Origin: Gnetum montanum
Taxonomy: Eukaryota; Streptophyta; Gnetopsida; Gnetales; Gnetaceae
Length of the DNA: 64,000 nucleotides
NCBI GenBank assembly: GCA_015680685.1
Contig: MNCI01001925.1
Location: 527,573-591,572, forward strand
Direction: 5' to 3'
A model generated the notes under the pieces. It was not told where the DNA came from. It was given only the letters and a program-made list of their open reading frames with translations, and did not search any database. This document shows positions 1 through 12,113 of the stretch, one piece after another (position 1 is the first letter of the stretch; each line of letters begins with the position of its first letter). The translations under genes were made by a program, and so were the position numbers.

Positions 1-973
1 CAAATTTTTTTGGGTTGAGCTGCAGGTCATGCCTAAGACATCATTTAAGGATTACCCTTAGGTCCTCTAGGTGATCTTTTGACTTCCTAGATTTAACAAC
101 TATGTCATCTACAGAGTCGTTCAATCTCTCTAAGAGGTAATCGTTAAAGATATACATCATGGTGCATTGATAAGTTTCTCCAACGTTTTTTAGCCCGAAA
201 GGCATCATGGTGTAACAGAAAGTTCCCCAAGGGGTCATGAAAGTTGTAGTTAGTTGATGTTCTGGGTTGTTACATATTTGATTATATTTTGAAAACCCAT
301 CCACAAAGGATAGTAAAGCGTGGCCAGCTGTTGTATCGATAAGTTGGTTGATACCTGGTAATGGGAAATTGTCTTTAATTGTTGTCTTATTTAGATCGTG
401 GAGGTCTATACAAATTCGTATTCCTCCCGTTTTCTTAGAAACAACAACAATGTTTGACACCCAGTCTGAATAATCAACCGTGTAGATGAAACCAGCTTGA
501 TATAGCTTGGTGATTTCATCACGCACTACTAACGTGATTTCAGGCTTAATCTTCTGTGCTTTCTGTCTAACGGCTTTGATACTCGGGTCTAATATGATGT
601 TATGTTGTATTAGTCACAAGTCTAAACCTAGCATGTCTTCGTACGACCATGAAAACACCACAATGTTATCTTGGAGTACTCGAGATATGTCCCTCTACAT
701 TTGTTGGTCAAGGAGGGAACTAATCTTCAGAGTTTTGTTTTCCCCTTTCTATGTAACCACAGAGACCTCGGTGAGGGAATCCTTGATCACATCACCAGAT
801 TCCAGGTCTAGGGTCTAGGCCAAATGTTCTAGCCAATCTAGGGATACTTCTGAGGTTGCTATGGTTATGTCACACGAGAGAGCATCAGTTCCTATCATTG
901 CAAGATTAGTTTGTCTAAAAGTTTTCCTGTATGGGCCTGTTAGAACTAGGGGTGAAACTAAAGCTTCATCCAT
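1..973 (-). pseudogene. Element A pol, N-terminal part: linker and reverse transcriptase (partial, decayed)
   Basis: The frame begins with an ATG at 973 (MDEALVSPL) and passes through a roughly 130-residue linker containing the conserved SLDWLEHLA motif, also found in the pol of B and C. The Ty3/gypsy reverse transcriptase follows from about 560. Visible RT motifs are RICIDLHDLNK, FVDGFSKYNQI, TTFMTPWGTFCYTMMPFGLK and a catalytic box reading SVDDIVV, where Tyr of YVDD has become Ser. In-frame stops occur in the linker. The frame continues off the left edge near LNPKK. RT would copy element RNA into DNA in the cytoplasm; this copy cannot be active. Its own ATG suggests that pol is not a simple continuation of gag-pro in this family. 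Confidence 0.9.
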
Positions 974-1433
974 TTTTTAACTGACTTGCAAAACCACCAA
1001 GAACGAAAGTTGTTACATTTTTTTTGTCACCATGATGAAATGATAGAAGGTCTTAGAGCTAAGTGTCCAAAAAGGTTGCTAGTTTAAGGTCTTAGCGGAT
1101 AGTTACAATATATACAATTTGTAACAAAATAGTGAGTCAGGTTTCCTAGGTATTAGCATAAGGTTTTTGTGGATTATGATGAAAGGTATAACGTGGTGTG
1201 TCTACTGTGACAAAATAGCTAATTTAGGATTTTGTGCAGACCATAGTTAATGTGACCGGATTTCGAGACAATAAGCTATGCATTAATTTAGGGTATTTTT
1301 GGACGATCATCAATGCGATATCTACAAGATTAATTGTGTGATCTTTAAGCTTCATGTGGAACTGACATGTCTATATTTTAGGAAATTTCCACATTGATTA
1401 GACATGAAAATAGCAAGTTTTCACCATCACGTT
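974..1433. other. Element A spacer between pol and the antisense gene
   Basis: No coding frame is supported. It holds degenerate copies of the family's spacer motif, for example CTAGTTTAAGGTC near 1079 and CTAATTTAGG near 1209, the same unit that forms the 85-bp array at 6111. The two flanking genes are transcribed away from each other, so this is a divergent promoter-type region. Confidence 0.55.
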
Positions 1434-1442
1434 TATAAATAG
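1434..1442 (+). promoter_or_regulatory. TATA box of the element A antisense gene
   Basis: The sequence is TATAAATAG, 114 bases before the MAPKT start codon. The same nine bases stand 150-160 bases before the start in element B (18020) and element C (minus strand, 49722-49714). Keeping it in three diverged copies supports a real polymerase II promoter independent of the LTR. Confidence 0.65.
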
Positions 1443-1794
1443 ATTGTTCATCCTCAAAGTAAATTGTAAACGTTGCGAGGTTGAGTTAGGCTAAAGAAGA
1501 GAGAAAGCATAAGTAGAAAATTTTGTAAAGGTTATTTAGGCGTAACTATGGCACCAAAGACCAAATGCAGGAATGCCAATTTGGTGAGGATTGATGAAGT
1601 ACATGAAAGCTTGGGGTGAATTTTGAAGGTGCAAGTTGAAACATGGGAGGCTACTCCACTCGCCCAGTAATTCATTCTTCACCTTCCTTGTTGGGTTATT
1701 TTCACTGTTATGGTATCATAATTTGTATTTGCTTCAAATATGTGCATTGTACTACATATCAATTCCTTCCTATGCTAACTATGCTACTGGATTT

Positions 1795-2060
1795 TGTAAT
1801 ATTACTTCGGTCACCATTTTCAAAGACAGACCTTGCATCGTCGCAAGGGTTTGGGTGATCTTGAGTAATATTGTACAAACATAATACATAACTAGTCATG
1901 AGTCTAGGTGTTATACCCTTGTATAACCCAAGTGGGGTTTCGTTTCCTTACCCACGATGGTTGTGTGTTACACTAGGGCAATATGTGGTGTTACCTTTAT
2001 CACCTTTTTCAGAGACAAACCTTGCACCATCGTAAGGGTTTGGACAATTTTGGTACGGCA
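1795..2060 (+). repeat. Imperfect direct repeat of about 75 bp inside an antisense-gene intron
   Basis: Segments at about 1795-1865 and 1985-2060 share a pattern including GACAGACCTTGCATCGTCGC versus GACAAACCTTGCACCATCGT, each followed by AAGGGTTTGG. They lie between the first exon and the exon ending at 2663. No function is evident. Confidence 0.5.
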
Positions 2061-5000
2061 TTTCTAGCGTATCTTGTGATTTTCTAGGAGTCAAGATAAC
2101 GAGAACCTCAATGTTGCTAGTGGATTCTTGTGAGCATTTTTTTTATTATTTTCTTCTAGCACTATTAGCATGTCTAAACTATTTTTTTAATGGTAATGTG
2201 TTTTATCGTAAAGGATCACGTGAAGGCCCATCCTAATCGTTTTGGTCATTTTGGGTGTTTTGTGTTATTTAAATGTCCCCATGGCCAATGTTCCTCCTCC
2301 CCATGCTCATGTATGAGGAGAGGCAGTTTGGTTCTACAAGGGCACATGGGAGTTTCTCTAGTTTTTACTACCTAATTTTAGGGTAATTATTTGGTCGCAT
2401 CTGTCGGCTGAAACGATTGTTGCCATTTTGAAAACGTTGTTGGTTGGATCATCGTAGAGTATCTTGACATTCCTGGTGGATGGGTCAGTTGAGTTCGTAG
2501 GTGGGAGGGATCACAAACAAAGCATCAAGGGTTTGAAATCATTATCTTCGATCTGGGAGATGCCTAGGTTTAACTGATATCATGCCTACAACATGCTATT
2601 CATGGCTCATCATCTCACGACCTATTTTTAGAACCCACCTGGCCTTGTGTACTATGCTTGTAGGTAAGTGCTTTCAAGATTTTACGATCTGCTAAATATT
2701 ATCTATTTTTTGTGTTGGGTATAAGAAATTGTCTATATTCTATGGCATAGGTTTTTTAACAATGCAGATGGTCTTCAAGGTGATAGGGACATATTGTCTA
2801 TGGCCAAAATAGCCAGAAAGGAATTCACTTCCATTGGCAATGTGCACACTAGTGTCCTAGGATAACTGGGATTTGAAATCCAACACTATATTATCTGGTA
2901 TGTTAAATTCTTTGGATCATCCTATCACCGTTGATGATGTGCAGGAGATAATTCCACTATTTCCCTTGCCCTCTGGACATGGTAAGTTACGCTACGGTGA
3001 TCAACGATGTGACCCTACAAAATGAGAATAGTGTATAAGATTTTGTTATTTTGTTGTTTTTTCTAACCTATTATTTTATATTTATATTTAAGGAATCACG
3101 GGAGGTCACAGTGGTAGCTTCTAAGTGTGAGGCAGCCAGTATCTTCTTCCGTTATGGTGACATAACAAAAGTGCAATGCTAGCTTTGCCATGGAGCTGCC
3201 CCAGCTACCATAACCAATAACCTCCAAGAAGCTAGAATGATTGAGCTATTTCTTGCTATAACCCTCAATGTCATAGTGGCCGAAATGTTGGCCCTAGTCA
3301 ACTCCTTTAGTGATGAAGCTGAGCATCTTCACATGCACGTGCGTAATTTTTGTGTGAGTTTTGATATTAATGCTCAACTGTTCGTTGACTTTTTTGGTGT
3401 TTCCTCTAATGGTCTTCCAGTGGAAGAAAGATCAAAGAGAGGTTCTAAGCATTAGAAGGACATAGAGGAGTTTCTAGGGGTTAAGAAAGAACCAAAATGC
3501 ATCTTGGCTGATAAAATCAAGATAGAGGTGGCTAACACCATTTATCCCCTCTTTCGAGCTTGCGCTTTCCCCAAAATACTCTCCCAAGGAAGGATCCTTG
3601 GCATAGAGAAGGCTTGGATTATGTGGGAGGTTATGGAGGGGACATGGTATAATTAGGACAAACACCTTGCTAAAGGCCTACAGGCTGAAATGGTTAAGCT
3701 TTGCAAGATGCTTGAGTCTCATTTCAAAATGCATTTTACCTTCTTCTTAGCTTGTTTACAGTATTTTGTCAAATTCTTGGTGGTTTATAGGGATGGATTC
3801 TGGGTGCAGTAAGATCATAACCAGATTTCCAAACCATGGATTTTTTAGGTCTTTTGCATCATCTGATCCCAAGATCCTCCTGAAGGTATTGGGAAGTCAG
3901 TTTCACTAACGACTAAGGATCTGGTGGTGCCTCCTACCTAAGGCCAAGACAGCATGGGTGGGGTACCCCCTTCCTACACTGGCAGTGCGTCAAGGGGAAA
4001 GTGCCTAGAAGTAGAAATAGTAGTTTCATCAGTTTAGTGGAAAAAGTGTCATTTGGCTATGGATTCTCCTAGTCCGACTAGTGAAGAGGGAAGGAAACTA
4101 TAAATTAAGTTTCACAGGAACCATCCCCTGGCTAGTAAGTAGAAAAATGCATGATTAATTTATGTATGTTATGCTACATATAGACATCATTGCGTCACGT
4201 AGTGCTTATGAAAAATAAGTAAGGTTTTTTGTTAACTATGATGTGTTTAATAGGAAAAGGAAAAGATGTAGAGGGATTGACCACTAAAATAGGGGGTCAT
4301 AGTCTTGCAATGTGGGGAAGGGACCCCATTTTTGAAAAAGGAGGCCCTTGTTAACAATGTAGGCAACACACAGGCTCCTATGCCCGAAGAGGAGATGGGC
4401 ATAGAGGACATCGAGGTCCTTTTGGATGAGCCCAGAAAGGAGGAGTGGTTCATCGCTGGTGAGTTTCCTCAAAGGGAAATCCCCCTACTATTACTCCTAA
4501 TGGTTTGTTGAATTAGAGCTTTGTGTTATTGTAATGTCTCAGTTTCTTTTATCTACTGTGATATGTTTAACTCTTTTTGTTTGTGTAGTAGGCACTTCTG
4601 ATAACAGTGGTATACCTTTGTGAGTAGCCTCAACTCAACATTGGGGTGAGGCTCTTGACAAATTTCCCTTTATTAAAGGCATTGTAAACGATATGATTGG
4701 TTGCTTAAAGTGAATTGATCCTAAGATTGGTACATCACCGTTCTTATGCAGGAATCATTGAAATTACAATATTACATTATTCTGTTGTGTCTAACTATTG
4801 ATTTTTCATGTTATAGGATCTGGCCTCAAATGGGATCCAAAAGAGCCCACTGACATAGAAACTACCCCTAAACCCTCATCAGAGGTGACCGAAGTGCCAC
4901 GCAGCCTTTACAATGAGATGTGTAAATGTGCGTTACACTATGCCCATTCTCTATGGGAGTGTTAGAATGTCAATGAAGATCTTTGGAAGAGGTTGCAGAA

Positions 5001-5731
5001 AGTAGAAAAAGAGAAAGCTACCCTGACTACTAGGGTTGCGGACCTTGAGTCCTAGAATGAATTTCTACAAGCTCAAGAGGCTAATGATGAGAATTGGTGT
5101 ACAGCTATGATTGACTACGCCCATTATTGGATGGTCGCCAGGAACAATGTCCAAGCCAGTCATGAGCTCATTGAGCAACCGATGCAAATGGATCTCCTAG
5201 CCCAGAAGAACCAAGACTGGAAGGATTTCAGTGTGAGGGTCCAAGAATGGGGACAGGCATAGAAAGACCATAAGCATATGTACAAATGAGAATGTGTTGT
5301 CTACCGCCAACATTACAGGGAGTCCACAATTGAAGCATGGTCCCTTTGGTTATTCCTTAATGTCATCGGTGCTTCTAGAGCATATGAAAAGTTTTAGGAG
5401 CAAGTGATAGTGAGTGCCTCTCTTGAGAGAGAGATAACCCTCCCTGACGAGAAGACTACTATCCCTTCCTTCTTTCCTAAACTGCCTTGGTGGACTCCTA
5501 TGGAAAAAGGAAAGATGAAGACTAGAACTAATCTAGGAGATGGCGTTTAGACCAAGCTCACTGAGGATGAGATCATGCAGTGCTTATTAGTCAGCCTGGA
5601 ACAAATTCCTTTTACGGCCAACACACGACCCTCATAGGTAAGCTATGTTATAGTTGTATTATTCTTATGGGTGATTTCTATGGTAACACTAATGTTTGTT
5701 TCATGTCAAATTGTAGGATCGACACGAAGAG

Positions 5732-5920
5732 GGTCCTCATGAAGAGGAGCACCATAGAGATGATGGCCCTCACGAAGAGGGTCCCCATGAGGAGGAGCCT
5801 CACAGAGATGATCATCTTCATGAAGAGGATCCCCATGAGGAGGATTCCTACAGAGAAGATTGCCTCCACAAAGAGACACCACGCAAAGAATCTCCTTATG
5901 AGGATGATCCTCATGAGGCT
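5732..5920 (+). repeat. 48-bp tandem repeat coding for 16-residue acidic/His units
   Basis: Four in-frame 48-bp units start at 5732, 5780, 5828 and about 5876. They encode variants of GPHEEEPHRDDHLHEE in the last exon of the element A antisense gene; the fourth is the most degenerate. The corresponding tails in B, C and D are short and lack it, so this is a local expansion in A. Confidence 0.75.
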
Positions 5921-6110
5921 AAGATGGAGTCAAATGGCATATATAGAAGTGGTAACAAAGGGGATGTGTAGTATGGAAATATTGGGCAAACATTTTGTTG
6001 TAATGAGAAGAAATAAAGCATAACTTTCTTTTTGATCAAAGTGATTGTAAAATAAATTTTTTTAATTTTTGATTTTATGAAGAAAAGTGTATCGTCAGAA
6101 AGATTACACA

Positions 6111-6757
6111 TTTTAGGCCACTGCGGGCCATTAATAGTTTAAGGCCATTTCAGGTTGGGCCATCATATGCATAATAGAATAAATAGAATTGCCATTTTTA
6201 GGCCATAGTGGGCCATTAATAGTTTAAGGCCATTTTGGGTTGGGCCATCATATGCATAAAATAATAAAAATAATTGCCAATTTAAGATTGTAGTAGGTTG
6301 TTAATAGTTTAAGGCCATTTTGGGCTGGCCCATTATATGCATAAAAGAATAAATAAAATTGCCAATTTTAGGTCGTAGCATGCCATTAATAGTTTACGGC
6401 CATTTTATGCTGGGCCATCGTATTCTTAAAAGAATAAATAGAATTTCCAGTTTTAGGCCATAGTGGGCCATTAATAGTTTAAGGCCATTTCGGGCCAGGC
6501 CATCATATGCGTAAAAGAATAAATAGAATTGCCAATTTAAGGTTCTAGTAGGTTGTTAAGAGTTTAAGGCCATTTCAGGCTGGGCCACCGTATGCATAAA
6601 AGAATAAACAGAATTGCCAGTTCTAGGTTGTAGCATGCCATTAATAGTTTAAGGCCACTTCGGGCTAGGCCATCGTATGCATAAAAGAATAAACAGAATT
6701 TCCAGTTTTAGGCCATAGTGGGTTGTTAATAGTTTAAGGCCATTTCGGGCCAGGGTG
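6111..6757 (-). repeat. 85-bp tandem array between gag-pro and the antisense gene (element A)
   Basis: Unit starts fall at 6111, 6196, 6281, 6366, 6451, 6536, 6621 and 6706, an exact 85-bp period with about 7.6 copies. Each unit holds AGGCCATAGTGGGCCATTAA, then TAGTTTAAGGCCATTT and a run like ATGCATAAAAGAATAAATAG. Read on the element's sense strand the core is GGCC-n-GGCC followed by AAACTA. It lies between the 3' ends of two convergent genes. Shorter arrays of the same unit occupy the same place in B, C, D and E. Confidence 0.92.
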
Positions 6758-6862
6758 CATATAAAAAAGCATAACGAGAAAAATGCAACCAAAAAGGACT
6801 TAAATTACGTAACAGTAAACAATGTGGACTGATATAACATGTCACACTAACATGTTCATTTG

Positions 6863-9800
6863 CTAGCTCTGTAGCTACTTCTTGATTATTTTTAGGTTTA
6901 GAAATGCATATGGACAAGGAGGCTTATTACAGAATTCCTCTACGCTACCATCTTCTCCCCGGAATGGTAGTTCAGCCCAAGTCAAGCTTTCACTGGCCAC
7001 CATGTCGACCTGTTCAACTATTGGGATAGGGTTTTGATCTTCAGGGATTTCAATCTCTGAACCTTATTCCATTTCCACGTTGTTAACTGCTTGAGGGGTC
7101 ATTTTATCACCATTGATGATCATTTCCCCTCCTACATAGGGCAAGTGGATCTCTTGATGAATGGGTGATGATACTGCCCTTAATTGAGCTAACCAAGACC
7201 TCCCTAAGATTAGGTTGAAGCTAGGCATCTGCTTGACAATGATAAACACTACGTTTGTGGGAAATTGATTCCCTACTACAAAGTTGATGTGCATAGTTCC
7301 CTTAACTTGCACTCATGCCCCATTAAATAACTTCAAAGATGATGTTGTCATGGGATTAATCTGGTCGATCAAACCCAATTTGTCTACTATGGGGAATGGA
7401 ATGACATTGGTAGCAGCTCCATCATCTATGTGTACTCTCCAGATCCTGTACTGGCTAACCTAGATAGTGATGAACATGGATGCTGTTGTCACCTAATCCT
7501 TTTCTGGGTCATCCTTAATGGACTTATCATGAAATGTCAATTGGGAAGGGCATGGTTGTTCAGCAGTGGGGGGAAGCGTAATCGAATGGATTGTTTCTTC
7601 CTCCACTGGCAAGCTCTTGTCCATGAGTATGGACTCTAACATGTGAACCATGGCTTCATAATGCTTTTGTGATGTCATCAGTAAGTCATAGAGGCTCAAC
7701 ATTTTATTTTTCTATTTAAGAGCTTGCTTAACTTGCATAAAAGTGTCAAGGAGATCATGCCCATGATATGGTTGTTTGTTACCCTTCTCTTCTTCCATTT
7801 GTCCTAGGAGATGGATCTCTAAGGGAGGAATGGTTTCTGATTGAGGGTTGCATTTTCTTGGGCAGGGAGAAGATGGTCGCATTTGTGTAACATCATCATT
7901 TTTAGTGGAAGGTGGGGCCAAGGGCACCAAGGAAAGGGATGTAGGCTTAGGAAATCCCAGCATAAGGCGGTCCTTGACTGTGTTATCTATCATACGTCCT
8001 TCTCCTTTCCTGATAGGTTGTGATTAGGGCATTGACTTAGAGATTTTCCCTTGTGTAGTAGGAGCAACTGATGGCTTTGGGACCCTGATGACAAAGGGTG
8101 CCCTAGGTGTGGGTGTAGGCTGGGCCTTAGCTTTACCGACAGTGGGTTGTGGAAAAAAAGTCTAAGAAGGAACTCAAAGATAAAAGGTTTTTGCTAAGCC
8201 ACACCCATCAATGTTGATGGGATTTTCATCTGAGGTGGTTGAGGAGGCACACGTAACATAAAGGGTTTCTTTGGTTATGCCTGGCCATTGCATTCTATGC
8301 CCACTACGTTGATAGTGTACACTAAGTTATTTATGTTTAACGGGTCTTGGTACACATGCATGGATTGGTTTTATGGATGGACTGGACTACTACTATCTAG
8401 GATCAATTTACCTTGGTCGATCATGCATTGAATGTCATCCTTCAATGCCCAATAGTAATCTGTGTCATGACCACATAGTTGGTGGTAGTTGTAAAAATGA
8501 TCTAGCCTGAAATTCTTCGGGACTAGTAGTTCATTAGGTAGGGCCAAGGAGGGGTTCTTAAGTAGCTCACAGTGCCGTTTGTGGCACTTCAGAGCCTCTT
8601 AGGACACTGTATTGTGTTGGATGTGGCGAGTTCCCAGTAGTTTCTTTAGAAGTTTTGAAGATTTTACAGGTAGAGCTATGTAATTTGAGCAATCTTTACG
8701 CTCAAAATTAGGCTTCGACTATGGTGATGCGTTAGGGATGGATGCTGTTTCTTGATCGATACTATTTGAGCTAGTTGTAGCCTCAGCAGGTACCATAGGT
8801 GCTTTCTTTTTGTTATTTTTATAGCCCCTTCGACCATGGCTACTACTATTTTTGTTGCATCTTTGCCCTTATCTTTGCTCTTGTTATGGTCATTTTTGTA
8901 GACCACATACGCTGGGTCTTTACTAGCCTCTACCGTGTCTTGAATGCTTTTAGTCTGAGAGAAGGCTTAGGTGAGGGAGTAAGAAGCAAGGTAATATAGT
9001 TTAGACTTAATAAAGTTGTTAACTGCCCCCTTGAAGATTTCCAATAGATGAGCCTCCATGATGGGTTCACGAATTTCATTCAAGATGGTGCTCCATTGGT
9101 GTATGAACTTTTGAACTAGCTCGAGCAGGTCTTGTTTAACTCCCATTAGCTAGTCTAGCATGACTTCTTCTTTCAGATTGTATTTGAAATGAGTCATGAA
9201 CTGAGTCAACAGATCTTGCAAGGTCAATATGGAAGAGCGTGGAAGTGCACAATACCAATCTAAATCTTTACCCGTTAGGGACATAGCAAAGAGACAGATG
9301 ATGGTATGTGGTCATTATTGTAGCAACAAAGACTCTGACCTAAAGGTGACTAGATGAGCATTGGGATCGCCTTTCCCATAGTATTTTATAAAATGGGGAA
9401 GTGGCATCCCAGGTGGTAACGATAAGATAGGTACTATCGGGCTGATAGGATCATCATGGTAGAAATCCATGACCTGTATTGTATCAGAACTGGTAGCCTT
9501 GAGGTGTTAAACCTCTTTGGTAAGGGTTTGAATAAGCTAGAAGGCTTGGTCCAAACCCATGAGTGGAGAGGTTGGTTGTGGAATAGTAGGGGGAGCCACG
9601 ATGGATGGCAGGATAGGGGTAGCATCATGGCCTGTGAGTGATGTAGTTGGAATTGTCCCTATAGGTAGTACTTCCTGTGTCATCCACCACCTAGCAGGTG
9701 GTGCAGGTGGGGTGACTACTGTTGATTGTGACATAGGAAACACTATTTGCATAGCCGATGACATAGGCCATGACCCTGTAATTAGATTTACTACTTGCGG

Positions 9801-10622
9801 GATCTGGTGTTGATGATGAGTGAGATGGGACATTTGCATAGGCTGTGCAATAGGGGGTGATGTATTTGGATCCCACCATGCAGTAGTGGCAGGTCCTATC
9901 GTGTAATTTGGAATGAATGTAAGAGCTACATGTAATTGCAAAGTAGGCACTTCATGCACATATGGTGACATAGGAACATGTATGTGATGAGATGGATTGG
10001 CTAATTGTGACTGTGGAGGAATCTTCTGTGAAGGAATGTCACCCAGGAGGGTAGCTAGAGAGAAGAAATGCTGATGGAATGCATGCACCACATGATTGGC
10101 CGTAGTCAATGATAACGGCGTAGTGACCATAAATAGTGGGTTTACACGAGATGTCATGGAGGGAGCAGCCATGACAAAGCTAGCATGACTACCTCCCTCG
10201 AAGTGAGAATCTAGGTCCTCCTACCCATCATGGGATGCTTCATCATAGAAAAACTCATCTCGTTGTTCTGCTGATGCCCTAGCCATTAACAATTGGTCCA
10301 GCATCCACTGTTTCTAGTCTGTTAGAGGTATGGAAGCATTCGGTGAGGCAACAAATTCCTTCCCATTTCAGTAGATGAACTTGTATTTACATTTCATTTC
10401 GAGTTCCTGTGAGTACATAGGTAGATTCGCCATTAGCTTGGCACATAGGAAGTTCTAGTATTCAGTGCGCTAAGTGTGTTCCTCAGGCTTCTTATTTTGA
10501 ATTCTAAGAGATCGGTGTGGCTGCACTGGACTAGCCGGTGACTCAGCAACAATATGCGTAGCCTACACCATCTAGGGGTTTTTGAGGTTAGTAGTGGTAA
10601 CGATGGTGATCGCTATAGCCAT
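6863..10622 (-). pseudogene. Element A gag-pro (capsid, zinc-finger-like region, aspartic protease), decayed
   Basis: The start ATG is at 10622 (MAIAITIVTTTNLKNP), matched by MAASTTVVDTANLKNP in element D; the end is LQS-stop at 6863. Domains in order: a charged N-terminus (RRSLRIQNK type); a Pro/Thr-rich stretch (about 10170-9540); a retrotransposon gag domain (about 9450-9000); a finger-like NYHQLCGHDTDYYWAL near 8480, in which two metal ligands of the family pattern C-X2-H-X4-H-X4-C are now Tyr; and a retropepsin with HIDDGAATNVIPF near 7430 and FNLILGRSWLAQL near 7220. Gag packages the RNA and the protease matures the polyprotein. The D-D-G active site in place of D-T/S-G resembles Tat/Ogre elements. 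Stops and frameshifts make it inactive. Confidence 0.88.
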
Positions 10623-10855
10623 TCTCTACGTAGCTAGAAAGTAATGATAATAGTGCTGAAGATCACAAAGGAAAAGGCAAATTGAAGGTAGACGTGGGCT
10701 TTCTATCCTACTAGATTCCAAATGAATCGTTAGAGCGACTGATCTGTAGCACAAAATCACGTAAATAACCATGAAGTTATTACGTTTACATCAATTGATA
10801 ATGGATACAAATAGCTTACAAGACTACCCATGAAAATGCAGATCAAAGGTTCTAG

Positions 10856-10872
10856 CCCTCCTTCTAGTGCCA
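10856..10872 (-). promoter_or_regulatory. Primer-binding site, element A
   Basis: On the minus strand this reads TGGCACTAGAAGGAGGG, six bases after the LTR end. The same site follows the LTR in B, C and E. It begins TGG, complementary to a tRNA CCA end. I cannot name the tRNA with confidence. Confidence 0.8.
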
Positions 10873-10878
10873 GAAAAT

Positions 10879-12113
10879 TGTAACAATGAAAAATGTCAGT
10901 TGTTGAAAACACTAAGGGGACTTTCCGTGTACATAGTTTTAACCCTAGATCTGTGTAAGGGCCATGCTAGAGAAAAAAAATCCAAGGTGCCCTGAATTGT
11001 CTTATCAATCAGATAGGGACTTACTTAGTTAGTAAATTTGTCAACCATCATATAACGAGGTGACGATTTGACATGAAAATATATTATTGATCTATGAGAA
11101 AACAAGATTTGTTCCAAGATTAGATTTTGAAGGTAATGTAAATTATGCAAAATGATTGTAGGATTCAATGTGAACAGGGCGTAATGAATTGAATTTAGAA
11201 CATGTAGAATCCCAAGATCTGGGATCCACCTTATAAATAAATATGATGAATACAATGAGATTTACAAGTGGACTCTGGTTTGGATGAAGTACCCACAACC
11301 AACAAGAAGCTACTTAGAGATGAAAAGAGCAAAGGCCAATCTACCTTGTTTACTAGCCAATCTGGGCACAAGGGAGTCATGCTCGAAGAAAAGTGTCTAC
11401 TTACTTGAAGTCTCTAGTCAAAATCTTCTCTCTGTCACCGTCGATGCTCTTCTATTGCCAACTCTTTCTTGTCATCTCGCCAATCTTTACCCAAAACTAT
11501 CAAAATTTCCAACCCTTTGAGCATCATTCGCCAGGGTATTTATAAGATTATGGTTAGGAGAAAAAACATGATTTGGATTACGCGTGTCCTGAGCCCACAA
11601 AATACCATTGAACTAATGTGTTGTAGCTGAAGCTTATGGTGCTACGCTGTGCTATGCTCTGAAGCATAGTATAGCATATCTACCCTTGCCTTTAGCATTG
11701 AATTTACAGATCTTTGATAGCATATTGTCCTGCAGCTACACTACGATATACTAAAGAGTGTATCGTACCATAATGACTGCTACTGCTTGAATTTTATTAC
11801 CTTTGTTGCTACAACTAAGTCAACTGTGCTGCTTGCATTATGCTATGTCATGCTACATAGCATAACCCAGCGTATCATGATAATAGTTAATATTTTTGAC
11901 ATGGCTAGCTTCCGAAGTTGAAGTGTTATTGTTATGCATCCTTTGTTCTGTTATGTCTTCTCAAGTCTACTACTCTGAGCTGTGTAACATAGCGTAGCAG
12001 GCCCTTAGCCAAAAAAAAGAAAACTTGCTAAGATGTGCCACTTGTGAAAATCTTTTGCCTAAACTTCGAAACTTTGCTGAATCATCGAGGTCTCGAAATT
12101 TCATGGTGTTTCA
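10879..12113 (-). repeat. 5' LTR of element A
   Basis: On the minus strand it begins TGAAACACCATGAAAT at 12113 and ends TTGTTACA at 10879, giving TG...CA termini. The LTR starts of B, E and the solo LTR read TGAAACACCA followed by close variants of TAAAAT. It carries a TATA box (TATAAATA on the minus strand, 11544-11537) and clusters of GCTATGCTA / TAGCATAGC motifs around 11640-11880, typical of this family. Confidence 0.88.

Larger units (their letters stand above)
1548..5971 (+). pseudogene. Antisense spliced accessory gene of element A (family unknown)
   Basis: Encoded opposite to the retrotransposon, between its protease and pol. It starts MAPKTKCRNAN. Homologous exons can be followed by comparison with B and C: one ending PPGLVYYACR before GTAAGT at 2664; one at about 2771-2981 with donor GTAAGTT at 2982; a main exon from acceptor AG 3091-3092 to about 3800 (LFRACAFPKILSQGRILGIE, then YFVKFLVVYRDG); small exons near 4130 and 4255-4510; a coiled-coil-like exon at about 4818-5635 (MDLLAQKNQDWKDF, IGASRAYEKF); and a last exon from 5717 with 16-residue acidic/His repeats and stop at 5969. 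Many in-frame stops show it is dead. I do not recognise the family. Conservation between copies argues for past selection on protein; function is unknown. Confidence 0.7.
1..12113 (-). mobile_element. Element A: Ty3/gypsy (Tat/Ogre-like) retrotransposon, 5' part, nested in element B
   Basis: Reading leftward from 12113: 5' LTR (12113-10879), primer site, gag-pro, an 85-bp repeat array, a gene on the opposite strand, then pol, which leaves the window at position 1. Its outer edge falls exactly where element B's second RNase H is cut: B's reading frame can be followed down to 12114, and the next base inward is the A LTR terminus (TGAAACACC on the minus strand). A therefore inserted into B and is younger. 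The 3' LTR and matching target duplication (expected GGCAT, 12114-12118) lie outside the window. Confidence 0.85.

Noticed and set aside
1548-5971. Assigning the antisense protein to the plant mobile domain or a plant transposon-protein family
   Set aside because: Only vague similarity in Trp and hydrophobic spacing is visible by eye. Without a profile search this would be a guess.
5580-6023. Met/Arg-rich frame over the 48-bp repeats
   Set aside because: It is an out-of-phase reading of the acidic/His repeat exon, which is supported by splice sites and by comparison with D.
6111-6757. Regularly spaced palindromic repeats resembling a CRISPR array
   Set aside because: The whole 85-bp unit repeats, with no unique spacers, and the context is a plant retrotransposon. 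It is an ordinary tandem array.
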